This document shows, one piece after another, positions 31,672 to 40,443 of a stretch of 64,000 nt of DNA. A program made the position numbers and the translations under genes. This stretch comes from Ditylenchus dipsaci. Lineage: Eukaryota > Nematoda > Chromadorea > Rhabditida > Anguinidae. The stretch lies in the NCBI GenBank assembly GCA_004194705.1, contig SADC01001034.1, positions 1 through 64,000 on the forward strand, given 5' to 3'. The notes under the pieces are model-generated. The model had not been told where the DNA came from. It worked only from the letters and a program-made list of their open reading frames with translations, and made no database searches. How positions within the stretch are numbered: position 1 is the first letter of the stretch; each line of letters begins with the position of its first letter.

Positions 31672-34139
31672 ATGAGGGTGTGGACTAACCAATCTTGGAC
31701 AAGCGATATGGATGTTATTAGCTGGATGGAGCAAGTGCGAGACAAGAAACTGAAGCTGAAGGACGTCGTTGCTAACATTCTCAGGGACTTCAACCACAAG
31801 CTGACGGAGAAAACAATCTCGAGACACGTTTCGAAGGCCAACACAGATAATCAAGCTATAGACGTCGTGTAGGCTTACCTTTTTATCTATAAAGGTTATT
31901 TTGTTTTGTATGTTGCAGCTCGATCAAGTCGAAACATTTTGGGCAGATGAAAGCAGTTAGGCAAAGTGAGAAGGGCTATCATACATTCCGTATCTGCAAC
32001 GAAAAAGAGGGAAAGATGTACTACGCATGCTATCACTGCGGCGAGTAAGCATCCTTTTATTTCGCACATTCTAGTTTGTAGTTACGTTTCGTAGGATCAA
32101 ACGCAAGCTAGCGATGGAGAGGTGATGTCCCGCGTGCCAACACTCCATGAAGCGACTGGGACGGGGGAGTGCGTCATCTTCGGATCTCATCACGTCGAAT
32201 GCAAGCTTTATATGGAAAGACAGAGAGTGCCGCCAAGAAGTGAGGACGCAAGCCGGAGCACAACCACAAACTACATTCGAGAAGGTTGGTTGTTTTAATG
32301 ATTAATTTTATATGATTTGAGTGGTTGTTCTTTTTAGTTTCAAGAGAAGGCCCTGCAGATGTCGCAAGCTAAAGGGAAGACGTGTTTGACCAGGCCTCCG
32401 TGAACATTAAGTTCGGCTCGTATGAGGAGAAGCGTCAGCAGCTGTTCCGTCATCGGCGTGAGGGAGTTCTGGTGGTAGAGGATCCTTTCGACTTACCGAA
32501 TGTCTTCAAGGTCACTAAGGGATCCACCGAGAGGACATGAGACACATGAAACAAATTAACTGTTGTCATTTGTTCTTTGATCTAGATGGGAACTCGTGTC
32601 GGATCGAGATGCTGGAGTCGTCGTGATGGGAAGCGATAGGGATCTTTCAATTGGAGCCAGATGCAAATTTCTGGCCATGGATGTGACTTTTTGACATATG
32701 CTCGCCTGATTTCGGGCAACTGCTCACGATACATGGATTTGTAAGTCTTCTATTTAATCGATCTGTTTAATCGATGTCTTGCTTTCTTGGATTTAGCTGC
32801 CGGTGAAGACAGACGACGTACTCAAGCCGAGAGGAGAATGGGTGGTCATTGCATGTGCTTTGATGAAGCAGAAACGACAAAAGCTACGAAATCGTCCTTA
32901 ATGCGGTGGTGGATGCGTGGAAGCGACTCGGACTAGTCCCAGCGTATAAGAAGTCTTTATGGACTTTGAGCAGGCGGAACTAAAGAGCGGCGATGGCACT
33001 TCTCGGGGCTAATGTAAGCCTTCGTTATTGTTGGAGCTGGTATCATTTGTTGTTTTCTTTTCAAAGAAGGTCAAAGGATGCATGTTCCACTACTGCAAGC
33101 CGTCCTTCACTACATCAAGGATTTGGGCAAAGGCATGATCAACCGGTACAAGGAGGATGAAGTTTTCCGTTCGCTAATTCGCGCTGTTCTCGCCCTACCA
33201 TTGTTGCCGCCTGACTTGGTCGAATTGATTTGGGAATGTTTTGAAGAGTGAACTATTGGCTTTGGAGGAGGACAAATTCTGATCAGGGTATGTCTCTTGA
33301 CTATATCTTGACTTGTGTAGTAGTAAACTCTTTGCTTTCAGCGCTTCGTCTCTTACTTCGGATTCAGTGGCTGTCAAGCCCTTGCACTTGTGGATTTTTA
33401 TCGCGAGACACAAGAACAAAAATGCGGCCGAGGCATACATTCCTTCCTCAAGAGGTTGCTTGTTTTCTTTGTTCAATGTTCATAATTTTATGATATTAAT
33501 TCTTTATGTGTTCCAGGCGTCACGGAGCTCTCGCCGGCCGGGCAACTCTCTTCTCTTCGCTTTTCTACAAAAGCTTCAATTTCAACAGGCAGTCGGGTGG
33601 TGCGAATCGAAGGTGGAGCCAGTGGAAAAAGAAGAATAGGAAGTATGAAAAGATCAATGATAGCTGTGGGAATTGTGGGAAGACTTTGATGTAATTATTT
33701 TAAGCACATGAAATTTAACACTTTAAATCGTACTTATTTCAGATCAAGGCCAGGGACAGAAAGTCTGTTGACATCACACACACACTGCAAAGAGTTTCTC
33801 ACGATAGCTTCCCACCTGGTACCGGACGTCAACCAGACTGGTCTTAGGACAAAAAAAGCGGAGCGTGCGGCGAAAGACAGGAAGAGACGAGCAACGGAAC
33901 CGGTGCCTGTGAAGGGTAAGAAGCCCAAAAGGAGAGCAGGGAAAGCACAAGCCACGTTTGACTTGACAGGTTTGTTATTTTCTCTGTTATTTGCATCCAT
34001 ATTTAAATTGTTTTGTATAGAACTTTCTGGGGAGGGACTCAACATCATCAGCAGGGGACTGAATTGAAAGAGGACAGAGTGCTGGCCAACAGATTCGGCA
34101 TTCAACTGAGACAGAGAGATTTGGACAAGCTGGAGCCAG
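31672..34139 (+). mobile_element. MULE transposase gene with C-terminal Ulp1 protease start (multi-exon, frameshifted, ends at assembly gap)
   Basis: Exons separated by short introns read in order: MRVWTNQSWTSDMDVISWME with DVVANILRDFNHKLTEKTIS (31672-31866); a FLYWCH-like GYHTFRICNEKEGKMYYACY plus HCGE (31919-32043), continued by CVIFGSHHVECKLYME (32115-32285); VNIKFGSYEEKRQQLFRHRR (to 32538); the first catalytic strand FLAMDVTF and, one frame on, LLTIHGF (32587-32740); VVIACALMKQK, LNAVVDAWKRLGLVPAYKK, MDFEQAEL (32797-33012); GCMFHYC, AVLHYIKDLGKGMINRYK (33068-33280); and later exons. These are the DDE MULE landmarks (MD.TF, TIHGF, MDFE.A, GC.FH). The last exon, LANRFGIQLRQRDLDKLEP, looks like the start of a Ulp1 peptidase and is cut by 17 N. 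At least six single-base frameshifts are present. Confidence 0.75.
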
Positions 34140-34156
34140 NNNNNNNNNNNNNNNNN
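34140..34156. other. Assembly gap (17 N)
   Basis: Seventeen consecutive N interrupt the Ulp1-like exon. The sequence on the right side is unrelated, so the join may not be contiguous. Confidence 1.
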
Positions 34157-34560
34157 TTTAGACTAAAAAAATCCTGAAATAGTCCTATTTTTTCAAAAAT
34201 AGGACTAGTCCTAAATTCAGAAATAGTCCTAAATAGGACTATTTTTTTTCTGACACGAATTCAAATTTGCATAAGCTCCATTCATACTCCCCGCGGGACA
34301 CGGCATAGCTGCCGAGCGCCCAGCGCCAGCGCCGGCGCTAGCAGCGCAGCGCCGGCGCTAGCAGCGCCAGCGCCGGCGCCCCGCGCGTTTTAAGCGCCGG
34401 GCGCTCATAGCGCCGGCGCTTTTCCGGCGCTGGCGCGAATATTTTGACTAGGCTGGCGCTGGCGCCGGCGCTCGTCAAATTTTTTTGACTAGACCGCGCT
34501 GGCGCCGGCGCTCGCGAAATTTTTTGGCTAGGCCGGCGCTTAATTTTTGTAGCGGATATA
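34157..34560. repeat. AATAGTCCTATT and GCGCCGGCGC word arrays
   Basis: Self-complementary-type words: AATAGTCCTA/TAGGACTATT at 34177-34245, then GCGCCGGCGCTAGC repeats at 34310-34535 with CTAGGCTGGCGC and CTAGGCCGGCGC near the right side. These look like the terminal array of another word element cut by the gap. Confidence 0.6.
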
Positions 34561-34568
34561 TTTTTCAG

Positions 34569-35089
34569 TGCAATGAAGATGAGGAGATTGCCATCTGTGC
34601 TTCAGTAGATTATGGTGACTTCTATAGATGCAAAATTTCGGATCTGCGGGTGGCTCCAAAATTATCTCAAGTAATCACAAGGCGTTTCGCGTTCCTAAAG
34701 CATTTCAGCAGCATTCCTGGTTATCGATGCTGTCTAGGTTATTTTTGAAAGATTTTAAAAGGCTTGCTCCTTTAAAGGTGCTTTTAGACATTAGCAAAAA
34801 GCCATTTGGCGGGTTTCCTTCCAGTACTGCTGGTCTCCAAAGTGCATTATGTGGAGAAAGTCCCATTGATGACACACGACTAAAGGTTAGTGCAGGTCTG
34901 CTGAGACCGTCTTTAGTCGATTTGTTTAGACCCGCTTCCTTTCCTATGACAATGAATACGACGCATTTACAGTGGATGTTTTTCGCAGGATGGGACCAAG
35001 TGCAAATTGTTAGAGGCTGTGGAAACGAATCCCGATCTTGTCAAATTGATGCATCTTCTTCACTAGATTTTCACGGTGAAAATAACTAG
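34569..35089 (+). CDS. Unidentified coding-like stretch
   Basis: After TTTTTCAG at about 34568 one frame reads CNEDEEIAICASVDYGDFYR and then stops at 34748. An overlapping frame, open from 34628 to 35089, reads FLKDFKRLAPLKVLLDISKK, GGFPSSTAGLQSALCGESP and LKVSAGLLRPSLVDLFRP. Both have protein-like composition and would form one chain with a frameshift near 34690. No family recognised; a transposon-encoded accessory frame or host gene fragment are both possible. Confidence 0.3.
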
Positions 35090-35394
35090 TAAATTATCTT
35101 TTGGTATTTTCCGGTATGAGATCACAACCTTTTCAGTCTATCGGTGGACGAAATTTGCTCTGATGGACACATAGGGCGTGAATCAAGTATCTAAGATGTA
35201 GTTTTAGAATATATCAATTTCATTAGCGCGCTTTCACCTTGTTGTAACACTTCGATCCAAATAAAATTTGTTTCCTGTTGTTGTGATCGTCCTTGACTCT
35301 TACTAATAAAAACTTTCAAGGGACCATTCTCTGATGAAGATACCTGATACCCATGATTCCAGCTCTACCGATATTATCTGGGGTGTTATTGTCG

Positions 35395-35535
35395 CGGATG
35401 CGATGGCAATAAGTACTATACTTGATCGTTTGGGTTTTTCTGGGATTTGGGATTGGGACTTTCAAAAATGTTGGGATTTGGGAATCCCAGCCGAAAAAGC
35501 TGGAATCCAGTGGGATTTGGGATTTTATTAAAACA
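35395..35535. repeat. GGGATTTGGGATT word array
   Basis: CTGGGATTTGGGATTGGGA, GGGATTTGGGAATCCCAG and TGGGATTTGGGATTTT match the arrays of the 19552-20047 element. A hAT C-terminal coding fragment lies 105 bases away. Confidence 0.7.
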
Positions 35536-35640
35536 AAAAACATTAATCAAACTTCCGAAGATTTATTTATTTTAAACAATAAATAAATCATATAAATAAC
35601 TGAGGTTAACATAATGGAGAGCTCTATTCAAGTAAATAAG

Positions 35641-35871
35641 TTATTCTGCATTGTAAGAATCAAGTTGGCCCCTCTTGTAATAGAAAACTTCTCTGACATG
35701 GCTGAAGAAATGCTCACTGGCCACGGATGTTGACGGATATGAAAGAAATCGACGAGCGGCCTTGGAGAAATCGGGAAGCGGATCAAATCCTTTTGCCAGT
35801 TTTAGAAGGGGATCTTCATTGAGCGGCAAAGTCTTTCGGTGTTGCAGGACACAATTTCTTATGAGAAACAA
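35641..35871 (-). pseudogene. hAT transposase C-terminal dimerisation region (fragment)
   Basis: Minus-strand frame with LPLNEDPLLKLAKGFD, FSKAARRFLSYPSTSVASEH and KRGQLDSYNAE. The order ED.L..., AR..LS.P.TSVASE..FS, KR..L matches the hAT dimerisation domain (hATC) through which hAT transposases multimerise. Only this C-terminal part is seen. It stands between the GGGATTTGGGATT array and the Mtr4-like DEIH exon, suggesting that a hAT element inserted into or next to the helicase gene. No TSD could be read at its other edge. Confidence 0.75.
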
Positions 35872-36424
35872 TCTTCGATGAGATCCACTATATGCGTGAC
35901 AAAGGTATCTTTTCGGTTATATTTTCTTGTTTATTTTTATTTGCTGCAGAGCGAGGTGTGGTCTGGGAAGAAGCGATATATACTAATATATCGTACTTCT
36001 GCAGACAATGTGCACTATGTTTTTTGTCTGCCACCATTCCCAACGCGAGACAGTTTGCTGGTAATTTTATTTTAGAAACTTAATTCCTACACTCAAATCA
36101 TTCTAGAATCGATCTGCTACTTACATCACCAGCCATGCCATGTTGTTTACACTGATTATCGACCCACTCCACTCCAACATTTTCTCTACTCAGCGGGCTC
36201 CGATGGATTGTACGAAGTGGTTGATGTCCAGGTAATTTCTTAGTTGTTCTTTTCCTGCTTACACTAATTTCTAGGGACGTTTCCGAGAGGATCAATTCGC
36301 TAAAGCAATGAGTTTCTTAGCCGAAAAAGGAGATCAGCCGAGAATGAGTGGACCTGGTGGAAGTTCCAACATCGTAAAGATCATCAGAACAATCAAAGAG
36401 CAGGACATGTTTTTTGATAAATAA
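35871..36424 (+). pseudogene. MTR4: Fragment of an Mtr4/Ski2-type DExH RNA helicase
   Basis: Mtr4 unwinds RNA for the nuclear exosome. Four exons: 35871-35904 ([11 protein letters not shown], the DEIH Walker B box), 35950-36060 ([10 protein letters not shown], then DNVHYVF and, one base out of frame, [12 protein letters not shown]), 36107-36231 ([29 protein letters not shown]) and 36275-36424 (FREDQFAKAMSFLAEKGDQP, SSNIVKIIRTIKEQDM), then TAA. SATIPNA is helicase motif III and the [12 protein letters not shown] segment is diagnostic of the Mtr4/Ski2 family. Introns are 45-46 and about 43 bases. A T is missing from a T run near 36022, and the second exon has further disturbance. Motifs I and IV-VI are absent, so this is a piece of a gene of roughly 1000 residues, stopped early; probably a retained fragment after hAT insertion. 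Confidence 0.8.
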
Positions 36425-36626
36425 AAACTGAGATAGTTTTTTAGTAGAGTTTTTTTTGTTGTGTCACTGGAACTTGTTAATAAAATTGATTCGAATAAAA
36501 TTAGGATTGAAGTATATTCTGGAGTAAACATAGTGCATTAATACCGAAACTGGGTGTTCAAACTCAGCATTTTGGTAGGAAAAGAGGGTATTTGGTGAAA
36601 AGTTTAGCCTTCAAACTGTTCGAAAC

Positions 36627-36786
36627 TAGGGTTGGTTGAATGGTAATTACCCGGCGGGTAATTACCGGGTAATTACCCGAAAAAATACTTTTCCGGCCTT
36701 ATTTCTCGGTAATTACTGGGTAATTACCGGGTAATTACCTGGGTAATTACCCGGAAAGTATTTCTCCGGAGAATTACCCAACCCTA
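36627..36786. mobile_element. hAT-type MITE with GGTAATTACC word array
   Basis: Ends TAGGGTTGG / GGGTTGG-complement CCCAACCCTA with an exact 8-base duplication TTCGAAAC (36619-36626, 36787-36794). The whole element is a run of GGTAATTACCCGG and GGGTAATTACC words. It is the shortest fully delimited word element in the window. Confidence 0.92.
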
Positions 36787-36794
36787 TTCGAAAC

Positions 36795-37050
36795 CAATTG
36801 CATTGAAAAAATTACTTTGAAAATCTTGGCGTTTGTTGATTTTTAATTGCACTGAAATTCAAATTTCAGTAGGCTGTGTCGAGTTGCCAAAAAGTCGAAC
36901 GTTATTTGAAGTGAATTGTCCCATAATTCGAAATTTTCCCGCCCAATTGTCAAAAAGATGAGTTTTAGTTGGGATGAGTTGTCCTAAAAATGAATTCCGC
37001 ATGAGGCGGGTATTCAAAAAGATCAGTATGATTGCGTTGAGTTGTCTTAT
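36795..37050. other. Spacer with GAGTTG(C/T)C word repeats
   Basis: GAGTTGCC.AAAAGTCGAA, GAATTGTCCCATAATTCGAA, GAGTTGTCCTAAAAATGAAT and GAGTTGTCTTAT recur at roughly 40-base steps. No gene. Confidence 0.4.
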
Positions 37051-37617
37051 ACATGGTGGGCAAAACCAACACAATGAAGAAACACCAATAAAAATTCAAA
37101 CGAGTATTAATTTTGACCATAATTTTTATTGGTGTTTTATTGGTTTGTTGGTGTTTGTTGGTGTTTTATTGGTTTTCGATTTTATTGGTGTTTTATTGGT
37201 TTTCCATTTTTGTCCATTCTGACCCTTTCTTACCCAATTTTTTAGCTGAAAGAGTCAGCAAAGGTTCAATAACCATCGCAAGAATCTATTTTACTATTCA
37301 CAAGCGAAAATTCTTTGAAGCATTCTCTGAATTACCCTCACATCACATCAACCTAAATCTAACATATTGCCTTAAAACCACATACCTGTGTGCATAGCTT
37401 TTTGATGATATCCGCCATGATAAGCGCAATACGTATTAATTTAATTAAAAATTCTATGAAAGCTCTGTAATTTGAGAAGTCTTCCTTCCAAAAAAACAAG
37501 CTGTCCTCATCAATATTGTTCAAAGAGCTTCGGCTAAAGCCATTCAAATAATAAGAACCCATATATTGTCTTCATTCACTTTATTGCCAACGATTTCACC
37601 TTATACAACTAGACACT

Positions 37618-38080
37618 CACATAAAGTCTTTCAAAAACATATTTCTCAGATGTACTAAAGCGGCGATTCTTCTGGGATCCATTCGATTCCTCGTGAAGTC
37701 CACCAACACACATCTGAGCTCTTTGAAGGCACGCTCACTTGGAGTACTTGATGCTTGAGTAGCTAATAAAAGACAGCGAGAAGAGCCAAAACGGAAAATT
37801 CTTGAAAAATAAGTTAGAATACAGATACTAAGACGTATTTGCTGACCTTGTAATGGTTCTTCCAAAAAAGAAGCGGATCTTCTTCCATCAGAGGCAGAGA
37901 ACTGAAAGCATTGATCTCGCTCTCCACAGATCTAGGCTGGACACATGCAAACGCAGACTTCCGCTTCTTTGGCGTGACTTCTATAGTATCTTCCGGAGTC
38001 AAATGCGCAGCTTCATTGACCACCAAACTCTTTATGCCTTTTTCTGTCCAAGACCAACCAAATTTTGCAATATTTTGCAA
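37618..38080 (-). pseudogene. hAT transposase C-terminal region (2 exons, frameshifted)
   Basis: Minus strand. The upstream exon (37851-38080) reads FGWSWTEKGIKSLVVNEAAH, SVESEINAFSSLPLMEEDPL and LFWKNHYK, then a GTCAGC...TTTTCAAG intron of about 45 bases. The second exon (37618-37806) has LLATQASSTPSERAFKELRC and VDFTRNRMDPRRIAALVHLR before TGA. ED.L.FW, a proline-rich block, SS..SER.F and NR..P..I..L.LR form the hAT dimerisation domain. Between FPF and LLAT the frame changes within T runs. Enclosed by the CATGGTGGGCAAA ends. Confidence 0.75.
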
Positions 38081-38099
38081 GAATTCAAAATTTTTAATG

Positions 38100-38800
38100 G
38101 CTCAAATTGAAAACACCCGTCAAAATATGTAAATCTCCCGTCAAATTTATTTTTTATCCCGTCAAATTCAAATTTCAAACAAAAATGTAAATCTCCCGTC
38201 AAATTATGTAAATCTCCCGTCAAATTTAAATTTTTAGTAAAATACTGCATTAAATTTCGTGGAATTCAAATTTTCTAGTCAGAAAATAACTTGGATTGCT
38301 CAGAATCCCACCCCGGAATGGCCAGAAGCCCCTGAAAGTTGGTTTTTGGGGGTTTACTAAAGGGGGAGTAAACTTTTTGCGAAAAATTCGATTGAGCGGA
38401 TCAGATTTCCAGTCAGATGCGCTAAATCGCTCAGAATTTCACCCTGAACCACTCAAAACCACCAAAAACCTGGAATTCTGAACGATTTACCGCATCTGAC
38501 TGGAAATCTGATCCGCTCAATCGAATTTTCGCAAAAAGTTTACTCCCCCTTTAGTAAACCCCCAATAAACCAACTTTCAGGGCTTCTGGCCATTCCGGGT
38601 GGGATTCTGAGCAATCCAAGTTATTTTCTGACTAGAAAATTTGAATTCCCACGAATTTAATGCAGTATTTTACTAAAAATTTAAATTGACGGGAGATTTA
38701 CATATTTTGACGGGAGATTCACATAATTTGTTTGAAATTTGAATTTGACGGGGTAAAAATAAATTTGACGGGAGATTTACATATTTTGACGGGTGTTTTC
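38100..38800. mobile_element. Foldback with CCCGTCAAATTATGTAAATCT words and GATCAGATTTCCAGTCAG arms
   Basis: Arms 38105-38460 and 38470-38797 are close reverse complements. The tips are words of TCCCGTCAAATT.ATGTAAA, the middle GGCCAGAAGCCCCTGAAAGT and GTTTACTAAAGGGGGAGTAA, the inner part CGGATCAGATTTCCAGTCAG. A third half copy at 38820-38915 is cut by the GCCGCC array. Related copies lie at 27059-27310 and 27500-27660. Confidence 0.85.
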
Positions 38801-38914
38801 ACTTATAGCCTTTTTTAATCATGAAATAACTTGGACCCTCAGAATCCACCCCGGAATGGCCAGAAGCCCCGAAAGTTGGTTTTTGGGGTTTACTAAAAGG
38901 GGAGTGAACTTTTT

Positions 38915-39360
38915 TGCGCCGCCGCCGCTGCTTTGCCACCACACGCCGCCACCCCGCCGGCGGCACTTTTATTTCGCCGCGCCGCCGGCGCTGCTATCGC
39001 CGCCACCGCCGCGCCAGCTAAGGCTTCACTGTCAAAAAAATTTTTCTGTTTAATTTATGTTTGTCATAGAATAAAATTTTTGCAAGAGAACAGTAAAATT
39101 CTAAATTATGTCATTTTATCATGTTTTCGTAAGATGACCATTCAAAACAAGCATTTTTTTGGTACTTTGTAATTGGTGGTGCCGCCACCGCCGCCGCCAC
39201 CGCCGCCACATCGCCGCCACCGCCGCCGCAGCCTAATTACTCCGCCGCACCGCCACCGCCACCCTCATTTTCAGCCGCCGGCGGCACCTCATATTTTGCC
39301 GCCGCCGCCTGGCGGCGCCGCCGGCCGGCGGCGGTGGCGGCGGCGGCGATCCAACTATGC
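38915..39360. repeat. GCCGCC word arrays (hAT-type right end CATAGTTGGATC)
   Basis: Two GCCGCCACC-rich blocks (38917-39025 and 39178-39352) flank 150 AT-rich bases. The right side ends GGCGGCGATCCAACTATG, similar to the CATAGTTGCAC end of the 51400-53064 element, so these are probably one family. The left end is lost. Confidence 0.7.
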
Positions 39361-39561
39361 TTATATCCGCTTTTTCGTGGTATGTCGTTTTTTCGTGGCA
39401 GAAATAATCTTTTCGTGGCATATTTCAGCCTTTTCGCAAACCAAATCAGTATGAGCCTTTGCCCACCATGCTGCTATGAATAGAGCCTCAACAACCACTG
39501 CCAGACAACTACAATTTGGCTTAGGCTTAGACTCAGGCTCAACAGCAACATGTTTAGATTT

Positions 39562-39930
39562 ATTTTGTGCTTAAAATTTTGTCGCGGCGAAATAATGCTC
39601 CGCGAAATAATGTCGCGCGAAATAATTGACGGCGAAATAATTGTTGGCGAAATAATGTCGGCGAAATATTGTCATGTACCTAAGGTAAATAATGGCAAAC
39701 CTGAGAAAACGTAGTTTTTTTAGATAACTTAGTAAAAAAGTTTTCTGTCTTATGGCTGTACACCGAAATATACGCGCCAATTTGGTACTTGGTCGTTTTC
39801 GTACGCGGTCGTTTTGGTAAGAAAATTTTTAGTAAGAATTGATTTGGTAAGAGATTTTCCGGTGAGAAATTTTTGGTACGCGGTCATTTTGGTAAGAAAC
39901 TCTTTCCAAAGAGGGAGAAAAGGAAGTCCA
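39562..39930. repeat. GCGAAATAATG words and a GGCTGTACACCGAAA-family end
   Basis: GCGAAATAATG/TTG repeats at 39581-39670. Then ATGGCTGTACACCGAAATAT at about 39754 with GGTCGTTTTGGTAAGAAA words to 39910. The same sequence occurs inverted at 50468-50596. Confidence 0.7.
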
Positions 39931-39947
39931 ACAGCAGCCGCGCTTTC

Positions 39948-40074
39948 CTATCGCATTATGGAATCATAACGAATAGCACTGCGAGGAGATCCAACCACAA
40001 CGTGCGCGCCTGAATCTGGGCATCGATCCATCAATTCAGCCACCAGCCATAAGGAACACTCAATGTGGAAATGC
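39948..40074 (-). CDS. Possible terminal exon of an unidentified gene downstream of ARPC3
   Basis: Minus strand, after CAATTTCAG: HFHIECSLWLVAELMDRCPD, SGAHVVVGSPRSAIRYDSIM, R, stop (TAG complement at 39948-39950). Composition is strongly protein-like. An upstream frame at 40085-40260 may supply the previous exon. No family recognised. Confidence 0.35.
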
Positions 40075-40443
40075 CTGAAATTGTTCAAGACAGAAATTGG
40101 TTCTTAATTTAATGCTGGTAGTCAAGATTAAAGTTTTTATTTTAGGATCAATTGAATCTCTTGCAACCCTCGAGCGAACAGAAAGAAATGTGGCATTCAT
40201 TTCCCTTGACAACAAAAACATTTTGACGTCTTTATTGTTGCTCGAATTCCAACACGCCAAAATTATTTTTAGATCTTAATCTGAAAGGATCGCGGGCTGA
40301 ACTCTTTATCGCATTACATAGCGAACAGCATTTCGTAAGTCAGCAAACAACACAATAAAATAATTTATATCAATAAAGGCATTGGTGATCCAAGGAGTCT
40401 TCTTATAAACAATTCGAAATTCCAAAATTTCAGGTTGCAGTGT

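Larger units (their letters stand above)
37052..39470. mobile_element. Composite element with CATGGTGGGCAAA ends, containing a hAT coding piece and nested foldbacks
   Basis: CATGGTGGGCAAA at 37054 and TTTGCCCACCATG at 39457 are inverted ends of hAT type, although the flanks do not give a clear duplication. Next to the left end is an ATTGGTGTTTT array (37080-37205). Inside are the hAT coding fragment (37618-38080), the CCCGTCAAAT foldback (38100-38800) and GCCGCC arrays (38915-39355). TTTTTCGTGGCA words lie by the right end (39372-39420). Confidence 0.6.

Noticed and set aside
33195..33476. Minus-strand frame of 93 codons
   Set aside because: Antisense of MULE exons; the plus strand explains the conservation.
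36795..37050. Possible protein-binding site array GAGTTGTCC
   Set aside because: Too degenerate to separate from a weak word-array remnant.
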